DNA of 64,000 bases from Achromobacter marplatensis. Its GTDB lineage: Bacteria > Pseudomonadota > Gammaproteobacteria > Burkholderiales > Burkholderiaceae_B. The DNA lies in assembly GCF_002209535.1 (NCBI RefSeq), contig NZ_NJIG01000003.1, positions 124,001 through 188,000 of the forward strand, written 5' to 3'. Positions 1 to 8,039 of the stretch are shown in pieces (the stretch's first letter is position 1; each line of letters begins with the position of its first letter). Below the pieces are notes generated by a model that ran no database searches, was not told where the DNA came from, and saw only the letters and a program-made list of their open reading frames with translations. The position numbers were made by a program, and so were the translations under genes.

Positions 1-335
1 GGATCGCTGAACGAGGTAACGCCCGCCTGCAGGACCGATCGCGCGTGATAGACCCCGCGGATGGCGCGGTATTCCGCAGAGCCGTACAAGTCCTGTTCCT
101 CGATCGCGCGGGCGACGCCGTAGCTGATATGGCAATGTGCATCGATGAGGCCGGGCATGACAGTCAGGCCGGAAGCGTCAACGATGTCCGCCGCGCTCGC
201 TGGAAGCGGTTCTTCGCCCCGCGACCGGGCCACGATGCGCGTGATTCGGTTGTTGTCGATTTCAAGCCAGGCCAAGGGCGTCGGGACCGCCCCCGTACCG
301 TCGATCAGCGTTCCGTTGGTGATGTAGTGCGGCAT
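1..335 (-). CDS. Amidohydrolase-family protein, N-terminal part (gene runs off the left edge)
   Basis: Only the first 111 codons lie in the window. The start region reads MPHYITNGTLIDGTG, the usual opening beta strands of a metal-dependent amidohydrolase (imidazolonepropionase/dipeptidase-like). Near residue 67 comes GLIDAHCHI, with the His-x-His metal ligands that open the TIM barrel. A strong ribosome-binding site, GGAGG, sits 9 bases before the ATG. The gene follows the alpha/beta hydrolase at 342-1184 by 6 bases, so the two are very probably co-transcribed and may act on successive amide or ester bonds of one substrate. The substrate cannot be told from this fragment. Confidence 0.8.
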   Translation of the reverse strand, partial: MPHYITNGTLIDGTGAVPTPLAWLEIDNNRITRIVARSRGEEPLPASAADIVDASGLTVMPGLIDAHCHISYGVARAIEEQDLYGSAEYRAIRGVYHARSVLQAGVTSFSD

Positions 336-341
336 GAGTGC

Positions 342-1184
342 TTACCTCCACGTGACGCCAGCGGATTGGTATTGCCCCGTCTTGCCTTCAAGGAACCCGG
401 TCAGGATCGCGTTAAAGTCATCGGGCCGCTCGTAGTAGGCTGTGTGTGCCGCGCAGGCCAGCAGCGCCAGTCGGCTGCGCGGCAGCAAATCGCGCGCGGC
501 GATGCCGATGGCAGGAGGCACCACCTTGTCCTCTTCTCCCCAGATCAGTAACACCGGCCAGTCGTGCGCATTGAGCTTTGCGCCCACCACGTCCTGGTCC
601 AGGTCTTGCGCGATGTAATCCCCCAGCGTGGCAAAGGATTCGGCTGCGCCCGGCGAGTTGTTGACCCGGAACTCCTCTTCCAGCATGGAAGGCGTGACCA
701 GCGCCGAGTCGAAGATGACGCGCTGCATTTTGGTGGCGATCCCGTCGCGGGTCTGGTTATTGGCCCCCGCCCGGATCCGCCCGCGGGCTTCGTCGCCGAT
801 GGGCACGAGCCCCATGCTTCCCACCAGGACGATCCCATCGACCTTGTCCGGATGCGCACAGGCGAACGCCGACACCGCATGCCCGCCGAGCGACGTGCCG
901 ACAATGACCGCACGCTCCACGTCGACAGCCTGCAGCACGTCATGCAAGAACGCTGCATAGGCGGGAACGGAACAGGCGACGCCCTGCCCCTTCGCCGCAA
1001 AGCCATGGCCGGGCAGGTCGACGGCGAATGCGTGATAGCCGGCTTGGGCCAGAGCATCCAGGTTACGGACCCAGCGGTCGGCGCGTCCCCCGGTTCCATG
1101 GACAAACAACACGACTGGACCGGAAGTCCCGGATTCGAGTACCCGTGTGCGGGTTGTGCCGGCATTGATGGGATAACTGATCAT
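342..1184 (-). CDS. Alpha/beta hydrolase
   Basis: A 280-residue cytoplasmic alpha/beta-hydrolase-fold enzyme. The oxyanion-hole strand is VVLFVHGTGG (about residues 24-33) and the nucleophile elbow is VGTSLGG with Ser98. A late WGEEDKVVPP stretch gives the usual acid, and AHTAYYERPDDF near the C terminus gives the catalytic His, so the triad looks complete. There is no signal peptide. A purine-rich AAGGAG lies about 10 bases before the ATG. It leads a leftward pair with the amidohydrolase and is divergent from the IclR gene, which suggests IclR control by an aromatic- or amide-derived substrate. Esterase, lactonase or C-C hydrolase are all possible; the sequence does not decide. Confidence 0.85.
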   Translation of the reverse strand: MISYPINAGTTRTRVLESGTSGPVVLFVHGTGGRADRWVRNLDALAQAGYHAFAVDLPGHGFAAKGQGVACSVPAYAAFLHDVLQAVDVERAVIVGTSLGGHAVSAFACAHPDKVDGIVLVGSMGLVPIGDEARGRIRAGANNQTRDGIATKMQRVIFDSALVTPSMLEEEFRVNNSPGAAESFATLGDYIAQDLDQDVVGAKLNAHDWPVLLIWGEEDKVVPPAIGIAARDLLPRSRLALLACAAHTAYYERPDDFNAILTGFLEGKTGQYQSAGVTWR

Positions 1185-1207
1185 GGCAAGGTGTCTCCTT
1201 AATGTTT

Positions 1208-1224
1208 AATTCACTTAGTGAATT
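1208..1224. promoter_or_regulatory. 17-bp inverted repeat, candidate IclR operator (hydrolase side)
   Basis: AATTCACTTAGTGAATT has 8-bp arms around one central base. It lies 24 bases upstream of the hydrolase ATG. A near-identical copy stands at 1351-1367 on the IclR side. Two matching palindromes in a divergent promoter region beside an IclR gene are best read as its operators (inference). Confidence 0.65.
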
Positions 1225-1350
1225 GCTTATTCACAAATAGAACGTAAGAGCGGGCGCAAATCTGGCTCGACCTATCCCGCCGGAGGAGCCGACGGGTTGG
1301 GGCCGACAGTGACGACGGCCCTTTGAAAAATAGGTATCCTGAAGTAGAAT

Positions 1351-1367
1351 AATTCACTAAATGAATT
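1351..1367. promoter_or_regulatory. 17-bp inverted repeat, second candidate IclR operator
   Basis: AATTCACTAAATGAATT matches the copy at 1208-1224 at 15 of 17 positions and is itself an inverted repeat. A further half site, AATTCAT, follows at 1371-1377. The centres of the two copies are 143 bp apart. It lies 57 bases before the IclR start codon, placed for autoregulation. Confidence 0.65.
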
Positions 1368-1423
1368 ATCAATTCATAAAATACTACTGATCCGAATACG
1401 GCGGCGATATAAGGGATTTCACC

Positions 1424-2200
1424 ATGACTACAAACTCTCAACCGCTTGTGGTTGGTTTATTGCGCGGGTTGTCGGTGTTGCGATGCTTTGACCACGGAAG
1501 GGAAATCCTGGGCAGCAGCGAAATCGCACGTATCACCGGCTTGCCACAACCCACCGTATGGCGTCTTTGCAAGACGCTCGAGCATGCCGGTTATCTCGTC
1601 ACGACCGACGGCGGCACGCGGTTCCGGCCGGGCCTGTCGATCCTGACGCTGGGCTATGCCGCGCTGGACTCCCTGGAAATCGCGGAACTGGCTCGCCCCT
1701 TCCTTAGCGAAATTGCCGCCCGTTTCAATGGTGCAGCAAGCTTGTCCACGCGCGAAGGCGTCTCGATGCTGTATGTGGAACGATGTGAAGCCAAGGGCAC
1801 CGTGCTGCACATCAATTTGCGGGTCGGATCAGAGGTTCCCATCATTCGGACGGGCACGGGATGGGGCTATCTGGCCGGACGCAAACCCGCCGAAAGGCAG
1901 GCCATCCTGGCCCAATGCAAAAGCGCGGATCCTGAGGCCTATCAACGATTCAGTGATCCCATGCAGGCAGCGCTTGAACAGTACCCAGCCGTAGGCTATG
2001 TAGAAAACGTCGGTGTGTTTTTCCCCGGCCTGACAACCGTGGCCGTGCCGCTCGTTTCCGAAACGGTTCAAACCGACTACGTGCTTAATTGCACGTCGCC
2101 GGCGGACGCCCTGAGTACCCCTGCCCTACGTGCCGAAGCGGGGGAAGCATTGAAGATGCTTGCGGAACGTCTTCGACCCGCCATCCTGCGCAGGAACTGA
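1424..2200 (+). CDS. IclR-family transcriptional regulator
   Basis: A 258-residue one-component regulator. The N-terminal winged helix-turn-helix spans about residues 10-70 (EIARITGLPQPTVWRLCKTL is the HTH core). A GAF-like IclR effector domain fills about residues 80-250, with family landmarks such as LYVERCEAKG and the late VGYVENVGVFFPG segment. AAGGG stands 9 bases before the ATG. It is divergent from the alpha/beta hydrolase/amidohydrolase pair and probably controls it through the two palindromes in the 239-bp gap. The inducer is unknown; IclR relatives usually sense the substrate or an intermediate of the neighbouring pathway. Confidence 0.92.
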   Translation: MTTNSQPLVVGLLRGLSVLRCFDHGREILGSSEIARITGLPQPTVWRLCKTLEHAGYLVTTDGGTRFRPGLSILTLGYAALDSLEIAELARPFLSEIAARFNGAASLSTREGVSMLYVERCEAKGTVLHINLRVGSEVPIIRTGTGWGYLAGRKPAERQAILAQCKSADPEAYQRFSDPMQAALEQYPAVGYVENVGVFFPGLTTVAVPLVSETVQTDYVLNCTSPADALSTPALRAEAGEALKMLAERLRPAILRRN

Positions 2201-2299
2201 CGCGACGCGGCGCATTGCTGGCCTGCTACTGCACACACACGGACCAAGCCCCTTTTACCGGCACTGCGCCTCTTCCAAATGCCGCGCCGTGGTGGCGCC

Positions 2300-3292
2300 T
2301 CACCCTCGTCGCAACGTTGCTGCGAAGGCCTGCAATGGCGTATTGAAGCGCGCGTCAAATGCCGTCTTCACGTCGACCTTGCTCGGGATATAGCCCGACT
2401 CGGCAAATACGTCGGCGATGCCTTGCAGCTCTTCGAAGACCGGCCCCGCGATCAACGAGGGCTCGCCGCCGCCGGGCGTACGGCGCGCGACCAGTCGGGA
2501 GACCTCGGCGTCCAGCCCTGCGCCGACCTGCGCCGCGGCCCACTGATCCGGATGCGCCTTGACCCAGGCATGCGAGCGCAGATCGCGCTTGATGAATTCC
2601 AGGATGGAGGCCTCGCGTGCCGGATCATCCAGGCTGTCCCGATTGGCATAGTGGAAGTTGTAGGCCGGGCGCGCGGGCACCGCCAATTGGCGCCCGCCGT
2701 GGCGGATTTCGGCGACGGCGGCGCTAGGATCCCAGATTGCCCACGCGTCTACCGATCCGTTGATGAAGGCGGACATGCCATCCGGCGGCGACAGGTAGAC
2801 GGGCTTGATGTCTTCCCATTTCAGACCGCTTTCTTCCAGCATGTAGCGCAGCTTGTATTCAAAGCCCGCGCCCTTCACCAGCGACACCCGCTTGCCCTTC
2901 AGGCCCGCGACGTTCTGGATATCCGATCCCTTCGGCACCACGATTTCATGGAACAGGATGTTGGCGTAGGCGCTGCAGGCCACGGCTTTGCGCGGACGCG
3001 TAGCCAGGGCGATGACGTTGCCATCGCCGCCCGCCGTCATGTCGATCGCGCCCGAGGCCAGGGCCTCCAGCGCGGCCGGCGACGTGGGGAAACGCGACCA
3101 TTCGATCTCGAAAGGCAGGTCCTGCAACTGGCCGGCCAGCTTCATGCGCAGGTCTGCGGCCAGCGCGCTGGGCACGCCGAAGCGCAGCTTGGCGTATTTG
3201 ACGGCGGGCCGCGGTTGAGCGAACGCCAGCGGGGCGATCGCGCCCAACGCCAGCGCAGCGGAAGTCTTGAACAAAGTACGTCGATTCATCAT
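2300..3292 (-). CDS. ABC transporter periplasmic binding protein, sulfonate/nitrate/taurine type
   Basis: A 330-residue exported protein of the NMT1/SsuA-like family. A signal peptide of about 26 residues (MNRRTLFKTSAALALGAIAP then AFAQ) has a twin-Arg-like start. The first of two adjacent Met codons is given; the second is equally possible. The mature part has FGVPSALAAD at the first strand, ASGAIDMTAGGDG in the hinge region and GLKGKRVSLVKG, all typical of SsuA/TauA relatives. It is the last gene of the leftward set monooxygenase-permease-ATPase-binding protein, 51 bases after the ATPase. The ligand is probably an alkane- or arylsulfonate or another organosulfur compound, from context; the exact molecule is not known. 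Confidence 0.88.
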   Translation of the reverse strand: MMNRRTLFKTSAALALGAIAPLAFAQPRPAVKYAKLRFGVPSALAADLRMKLAGQLQDLPFEIEWSRFPTSPAALEALASGAIDMTAGGDGNVIALATRPRKAVACSAYANILFHEIVVPKGSDIQNVAGLKGKRVSLVKGAGFEYKLRYMLEESGLKWEDIKPVYLSPPDGMSAFINGSVDAWAIWDPSAAVAEIRHGGRQLAVPARPAYNFHYANRDSLDDPAREASILEFIKRDLRSHAWVKAHPDQWAAAQVGAGLDAEVSRLVARRTPGGGEPSLIAGPVFEELQGIADVFAESGYIPSKVDVKTAFDARFNTPLQAFAATLRRG

Positions 3293-3343
3293 GACAGAAA
3301 GGCAGCCAGGGCCGGTTAACGCTAAAGGAATCCTCGCGCGGAC

Positions 3344-4078
3344 CTAGGCCGCGGCAGAGAGTGTGGGAACGCCCAATGCCGCCAGCAACTGCTGCTTGAG
3401 CGGCAACATGCGCGCATCGTCGCGCTGGCGCGGGCGCGGCGTCGAAACCGTGTGGTCCTGCACGATGGCACCGTCCTGCAGCACCAGGACGCGATCGGCC
3501 AGCATCACGGCCTCGTCCACATCGTGCGTGACGAGCAACACGGCGGGCCGGTGGTCTTCGAACAGCTTTTGCACCAGCACATGCATGCGGGCGCGGGTCA
3601 GGGCATCCAGCGCGGCGAACGGCTCGTCCAGCAACAGCAACTGGGGCGATCGCACCAGCGCGCGCGCAAGGGCCACGCGTTGCGCCTCGCCGCCAGACAG
3701 CGTCAATGGCCAGGCGTCCAGGCGATGGGCCAACCCGACCTCCTGCAGCGCACGCTCGGCCAGCGCACCCGAATCCGCTGCGCGCAGGGCGAAGGTGACG
3801 TTCTCGCGAGCACGCATCCAGGGGATCAGGCGGGGTTCCTGGAACACCACCGTGCGTACGTCGGGCACCTCGGCCCGGCCACTATCGGCGCTGTCCAGCC
3901 CGGCCAGGATGCGCAGCAAGGTGGACTTGCCCGAGCCGCTATGGCCCAGCAGGGCAACGAACTGGCCGGCCGGAATCTCAAGGTCAAGCGCGTCCAACAC
4001 CGGTTTGCCGCCGAATGACTTGCTTAACCGCGCAATGCGCACCGGGCGGATGCCCGGCCTGTAGCGTGCGTCTGCCAT
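3344..4078 (-). CDS. ABC transporter ATPase, sulfonate/nitrate type (SsuB-like)
   Basis: A 244-residue ATP-binding subunit that drives import through the neighbouring permease. Walker A is GHSGSGKST (near residue 50), the signature is LSGGEAQRVALARAL, and Walker B is LLLLDEPFAALD, followed by the switch His in LVTHDVDEA. This is the SsuB/TauB layout. Its start codon shares one base with the stop of the permease gene at 4078, which indicates translational coupling. It belongs with the LLM monooxygenase and binding protein in one importer/oxidation unit. Confidence 0.93.
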   Translation of the reverse strand: MADARYRPGIRPVRIARLSKSFGGKPVLDALDLEIPAGQFVALLGHSGSGKSTLLRILAGLDSADSGRAEVPDVRTVVFQEPRLIPWMRARENVTFALRAADSGALAERALQEVGLAHRLDAWPLTLSGGEAQRVALARALVRSPQLLLLDEPFAALDALTRARMHVLVQKLFEDHRPAVLLVTHDVDEAVMLADRVLVLQDGAIVQDHTVSTPRPRQRDDARMLPLKQQLLAALGVPTLSAAA

Positions 4079-4851
4079 CAGTGCCTCACAAACGACGGAC
4101 GCCAGGCGAACACGCGCCGGTCCAGATAGCGGATCAACATATCGGTGCTCAGGCCCAAAAGCGCATAGACGATGAGACCGACGAAGATCACGTCGGTTTG
4201 CATGAATTCACGGGCATCCATGATCAGGAACCCAATACCGCTGGTGGCGTTGATCTGCTCGCCCACGACCAGGCTCAGCCAAGCCGTGCCCACCGCCAGG
4301 CGCAGGCCGACCAGGGCCGACGGCAGTGCGCCGGGCAGGATGATGTGGCGGATCATCTCGCGCCGTGTGGCGCCCAGTGTCCGGGCCGCTTCCACGATCT
4401 TGGCGTCGACGTGCCGGATGCCCGAAAACAAATTGATGTAGATGGCGAACGTGACGCCCAGCGCAACCAGCGCGATCTTGGGCGTTTCACCAATGCCGAA
4501 CCACAGGATGAACAGGGGCACGATGGCCAGGTGCGGCAAGGTGCGCAGCATCTGCACCGTGGCGTCGACGATGTCCTCACCCTGGGTGCTAAGCCCGGCC
4601 ATCAGCGCCAGCGTGCCGCCAACCGCGATACCAATCAGGAGGCCCGACGCGGCACGCGCCAGCGAGACCACCAGATGATGCGGCAGTTCGCCGCTGACCG
4701 TCAGCCGCCAGAACGTGTGCGCAATCGCCAGCGGCGACGGCAAGACCTCGGGCGATATCAGCCCGGCCCAGGCCAGGCCCTGCCAGACCAGTACCAGCAA
4801 CAAGGGGGTTGCCGCCTTGCGCCAGCGCGACGATGCAAATGCCCGGCTCAT
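4078..4851 (-). CDS. ABC transporter permease, sulfonate/nitrate type (SsuC-like)
   Basis: A 257-residue inner-membrane permease with about six transmembrane helices (an early one is ATPLLLVLVWQGLAWAGL). The ATPase-contacting EAA loop reads ARTLGATRREMIRHIILPGA, with the conserved Gly, at about residues 160-180. Length and layout fit SsuC/TauC. Its ATG overlaps the stop of the upstream monooxygenase gene by 4 bases (ATGA), and the ATPase follows with a 1-base overlap, so the three are surely one operon. Confidence 0.92.
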   Translation of the reverse strand: MSRAFASSRWRKAATPLLLVLVWQGLAWAGLISPEVLPSPLAIAHTFWRLTVSGELPHHLVVSLARAASGLLIGIAVGGTLALMAGLSTQGEDIVDATVQMLRTLPHLAIVPLFILWFGIGETPKIALVALGVTFAIYINLFSGIRHVDAKIVEAARTLGATRREMIRHIILPGALPSALVGLRLAVGTAWLSLVVGEQINATSGIGFLIMDAREFMQTDVIFVGLIVYALLGLSTDMLIRYLDRRVFAWRPSFVRH

Positions 4852-6185
4852 GCGCGTCCTGCCGCGTGGCGGGAACGCGGATGCGGCAGTCCCAGGTTTT
4901 CGCGGAACGTCTTGCCCTCGTAGGCCGTGCGATACAGGCCGCGGCGCTGCAATTCAGGCACCACCAGTTCCACGAAATCGTCCAGCGCGTCGGGCAGGTA
5001 CGGAGGGATGATATTGAAGCCATCCGCCCCCTCGTTCCTGAACCATTGTTCCATCTCGTCCACGATGGTTTGCGGCGTGCCGATCAATGTGTGGTGGCCG
5101 CGCGCGCCGGCTGCCTTCAGGTACAACTGGCGGATGGTCAAATTGCCCTCGCGCGCCGTTTGCAGCAGCAGTGCCTGCCGGCTCTGCCCGGCATTGGAGC
5201 TGCCCAGGTCAGGCACGGGACCATCCAGCGGATAACCGGACAAATCCAGGCCACCCAACAATTCACGCAACAGGGCCAGCCCCACGGACGGATGGATGCG
5301 ATCCTGCAGCAGGTCGAACTTGGCTTGCGCCGCTTCTTGCGTGGCGGCGACGAAAGGGACGATGCCGGGCAAGACCTTCACATGGTCCGGGTCGCGCCCC
5401 TGGCCGGCCACGGCATCCTTGATGCCGCGATAGAACGCCTGCGCCGCACCCAGGCTGCGCTGCGCGGTGAAGATGACGTCGGCATGGCGCGCGCCCAGCC
5501 GCTGCCCGGTGTCGGATGACCCGGCTTGCAGGCGCACCGGATAGCCTTGAGGCGGGCGCGGCACATTCAGCGGGCCGCTGACGCGAAAGAGTTCGCCCTC
5601 ATGGCCCAGCGTATGCAGCCGGGTCGGATCGAAGTACACCCCGCTGTCGCGGTCATACAAGAAGGCGTCGTCGTCCCAGCTGTCCCACAGGCCTTCGACA
5701 ATTTCGACGGCCTCATGCGCCCGGGCATACCGCTGCGCATGCGCCACATGCTCGTCGCGGCTGAAGTTGCCGGCCTCGGCCTGATTGGCCGAGGTGATGA
5801 TGTTCCACCCCGCGCGGCCCTTGCTCAGGTGGTCCAGCGACGCGAACTTGCGAGCCAGATGAAAGGGTTCGTTGTATGTGGTCGTGGCGCTGGCAACCAG
5901 GCCGACGTTCCGGGTAAGCGCCGCCAACGCGGACAGCAACGTGACCGGTTCCAGGTGGCTGACCAATGCAATGCGGCTCATGGCCTCGCGGTCTTGCCCG
6001 TACATGATGGCCGAGCTGTCGGCCAGGAAAAGAAAGTCGAACAGGCCGCGCTCGGCGCTGCGCGCCAATCGCGCGTAGTAGTCGATATCCGTGGCGTCGG
6101 CCAGCGGTGCGTTCGGATGCAGCCACGCCGCAATATGGAATCCGGTGGCGTTGATGAGGGCGCCGAGCTTGAGTTGTCTGGACAT
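4848..6185 (-). CDS. LLM-class FMN-dependent monooxygenase (NtaA/SnaA/DszA group)
   Basis: A 445-residue flavin-dependent oxygenase of the bacterial-luciferase fold. The start MSRQLKLGALINATGFHIAA is followed by AWLHPNA and a DIDYYARLARSAERGLFDFL helix; ARKFASLDHLSKGRAGWNI is the hallmark of the NtaA/SnaA/DszA branch. The reading frame stays open for 32 more codons upstream (to 6281), but family similarity begins at the Met chosen here. Such enzymes use FMNH2 from a separate reductase to cleave C-S or C-N bonds. Coupling to an SsuABC-type importer makes desulfonation or a related sulfur-releasing oxidation the likely role. No reductase gene is seen nearby. Confidence 0.88.
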   Translation of the reverse strand: MSRQLKLGALINATGFHIAAWLHPNAPLADATDIDYYARLARSAERGLFDFLFLADSSAIMYGQDREAMSRIALVSHLEPVTLLSALAALTRNVGLVASATTTYNEPFHLARKFASLDHLSKGRAGWNIITSANQAEAGNFSRDEHVAHAQRYARAHEAVEIVEGLWDSWDDDAFLYDRDSGVYFDPTRLHTLGHEGELFRVSGPLNVPRPPQGYPVRLQAGSSDTGQRLGARHADVIFTAQRSLGAAQAFYRGIKDAVAGQGRDPDHVKVLPGIVPFVAATQEAAQAKFDLLQDRIHPSVGLALLRELLGGLDLSGYPLDGPVPDLGSSNAGQSRQALLLQTAREGNLTIRQLYLKAAGARGHHTLIGTPQTIVDEMEQWFRNEGADGFNIIPPYLPDALDDFVELVVPELQRRGLYRTAYEGKTFRENLGLPHPRSRHAAGRA

Positions 6186-6259
6186 GGAAAACGCCGTGCT
6201 TGATAGCGGTACGAGTCTTAAGGTCTGGGCATGATACGTATACCTATGCGCATTCTTTA

Positions 6260-6276
6260 AATTGATTCGAGCAATT
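6260..6276. promoter_or_regulatory. Inverted repeat in divergent promoter, weak candidate operator for the MarR fusion
   Basis: AATTG, 7 bases, CAATT in the 194-bp gap between the monooxygenase operon and the CMD/hydrolase-MarR operon. Two shorter perfect palindromes, ATACGTAT (6234-6241) and ATGCGCAT (6246-6253), stand beside it. The TTG-n7-CAA core is of a size MarR dimers bind. There is only one copy, so support is limited. Confidence 0.3.
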
Positions 6277-6379
6277 AGCAAACGCCAAAAAAGCCATGTT
6301 CTTTCAAGCCCTTTGTGCTTCAGAATGACGCCTCATCCAAACAATGCAACCACGTATTCCTATTTGAAAAGGCGTCCTC

Positions 6380-6721
6380 ATGACCTCACTCGTTACGCCC
6401 CTGCCCTCCGACATCCTGCGCTCGATCGACGCCAATGCGGCCGATGGCTTCCAGGCGTTGCGCGTCGCCGTGCGCGACGCTGGCCCCATCGACGAAGCCA
6501 CGCGTGAGCTTGTTCTGATCGCCGCCTTCGCCACCGCCGGCAACGAAATCGCCGTGCGGGCGCACACCGAACGCGCACTGGGCCTGGGCGTGACGGAAGA
6601 CGCCTTGCGCCACGCCGTGCTGCTGACGCTGGGCGCCACCACCACGCTGATCCAGACCGTCAATGGCCTGAAGTGGATTCAGGAAGCTGCGCGGGCCGTC
6701 CAGGGCCAGCAGCATGGCTGA
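6380..6721 (+). CDS. Carboxymuconolactone decarboxylase (CMD)-family protein without the CxxC pair
   Basis: A 113-residue all-helical protein of the CMD/AhpD superfamily. The core ATRELVLIAAFATAGNEIAV then RAHTERALGLGVTEDALRHA matches the family, with its conserved His in RAHTERA. The Cys-x-x-Cys of AhpD-type peroxidases is absent: the segment reads AGNEIAVRAH. It is therefore unlikely to be a thiol peroxidase and is closer to decarboxylase or isomerase-like members. It overlaps the hydrolase-MarR fusion by 8 bases, so they are translated together, divergent from the monooxygenase/ABC operon. A second island at 35162-39709 also pairs a CMD protein with a flavin monooxygenase and importer. Confidence 0.82.
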   Translation: MTSLVTPLPSDILRSIDANAADGFQALRVAVRDAGPIDEATRELVLIAAFATAGNEIAVRAHTERALGLGVTEDALRHAVLLTLGATTTLIQTVNGLKWIQEAARAVQGQQHG

Positions 6722-7982
6722 CGCGCTGACGGTGGTATCCGCGGACGGCACTGCGCTGCACGTCGAAGTCCATGGCGACGCCGGCCCAGCGCTGCTGCTG
6801 GTGCACGGGTCCACGGCCACGGCCGCACGCTGGCGGCCCGTGTTGGCCGCACTGTCGGCACGGCACCGGGTGTACGCGCTGAACCGCCGTGGCCGTGCCG
6901 GCAGCGGCGACGGCCCGCAATATGCGATTGACCAGGAAGTGCAGGATGTGCAGGCGGTCATCGCCGCCCTGCCCGGCGAACGGCTGGTCCTGGTGGGCCA
7001 TTCCTATGGCGCCATCTGCGCACTCGAGGCCGCCCTGCGCGAACCCCGGGTGCAGGCGTTGTCGCTGTACGAACCCCCGCTGCGCGACGCTGCCTCGGAC
7101 GAAGACATGACCGCGATTGCCCAGGCCCGAGACGCCTTGGCCGCTGGACGCCCCGAAGACGCCCTGCTGCTGTTCTATCGGCTGGTGCTGAAGCTACCCG
7201 AAGTCGCCATCGACGGTCTGCGTGCCCAAGCCAACTGGACGCAACGCGTGCAGATCGCCCACACCGTGGTGCGCGAAATCGCAGCGGTGCAACACTACCG
7301 CGCTCCTTGGCCGGCGCTCAGCCGCTTGAACATTCCCGTCCAGCTGTTCCTGGGCGAACTCAGCCTGCCACGCTTCGCCCAAGCGACGCGCCAATTGGCC
7401 GACGCGCTGCCCGATGTGCAGACCGAGGTACTGACAGGCCAGGCGCACAATGGCATTGATGGCGACCCCGCCGCCTATACCAGTGCTTTGCTGGCGTTCA
7501 TCGACACCCCGCAAGACGGCGCGCGCAAACCCGACCTGACCGACCCGCGTTTCGCGGCGCTGTATGACCGGCCCGGATTCCTGATCCGGCGCCTGCACCA
7601 GGTATGCAATGAGATGTTCGGCAGCGCATGTCGCAGCCTCGACCTGACCCCGAACCAATACAGCGTGCTTTTCCTGCTTGATCGTTGCGAGGTGCTGGAC
7701 ATCGCCGGTATCGGCCGGCTGGCTGACCTGGATCGCACCACCACGGCCCTGGTGGTCAAGATCCTGGCGGAACGGCGCTTGATTGAAAAGCGCCGCAGCA
7801 AAATCGATCAGCGCAAATACGACGTCAAGCTGACCGTGGCCGGACGGCGGCATCTGGAAGAAGCCGCCGCGCTTTCGCAAGCCTCGGTGGAACAACTGCT
7901 GGATGCCTACACCGAGCAAGAGCGCGAGTCCCTGATGATGCTGCTGCGCAAGGGGGTGCGACACTTCAGCAGAATGCTTTGA
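6714..7982 (+). CDS. Alpha/beta hydrolase fused to a MarR-type DNA-binding domain
   Basis: One 422-residue chain with two domains. Residues 10-265 are an alpha/beta hydrolase: oxyanion strand LLLVHGST (27-34), nucleophile elbow VGHSYGA with Ser97, and candidate catalytic His245 in GQAHNGIDG. The usual Asp after strand 7 is not obvious (LFLGELSLPRF). Residues 280-422 are a MarR-family winged helix: LTPNQYSVLFLLDRC, the HTH IAGIGRLADLDRTTTALVVK, and a wing RSKIDQRKYDVKLT. The linker is short, with no stop or frameshift. It overlaps the CMD gene by 8 bases and is divergent from the monooxygenase/importer operon, so it probably regulates that operon while its hydrolase part binds or cleaves the effector (inference). 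Simple MarR proteins are about 150 residues with no enzyme domain. Confidence 0.88.
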   Translation: MADALTVVSADGTALHVEVHGDAGPALLLVHGSTATAARWRPVLAALSARHRVYALNRRGRAGSGDGPQYAIDQEVQDVQAVIAALPGERLVLVGHSYGAICALEAALREPRVQALSLYEPPLRDAASDEDMTAIAQARDALAAGRPEDALLLFYRLVLKLPEVAIDGLRAQANWTQRVQIAHTVVREIAAVQHYRAPWPALSRLNIPVQLFLGELSLPRFAQATRQLADALPDVQTEVLTGQAHNGIDGDPAAYTSALLAFIDTPQDGARKPDLTDPRFAALYDRPGFLIRRLHQVCNEMFGSACRSLDLTPNQYSVLFLLDRCEVLDIAGIGRLADLDRTTTALVVKILAERRLIEKRRSKIDQRKYDVKLTVAGRRHLEEAAALSQASVEQLLDAYTEQERESLMMLLRKGVRHFSRML

Positions 7983-8039
7983 CGGGTCTCGATCGAGAAT
8001 ATCCCCAACCCGTTCAAAGCCGCAGTGGCGGTGCCCGGA

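Noticed and set aside
2279..3319. A 346-codon plus-strand frame opposite the binding protein
   Set aside because: The minus-strand protein has a signal peptide and SsuA-like motifs; the plus frame has none.
6186..6281. A 32-codon N-terminal extension of the LLM monooxygenase
   Set aside because: It would cover the promoter region and palindromes; the family start is MSRQLKLG.
7987..7998. TCTCGATCGAGA palindrome after the hydrolase-MarR gene
   Set aside because: A 12-bp palindrome downstream of the gene has no second copy and no promoter context.
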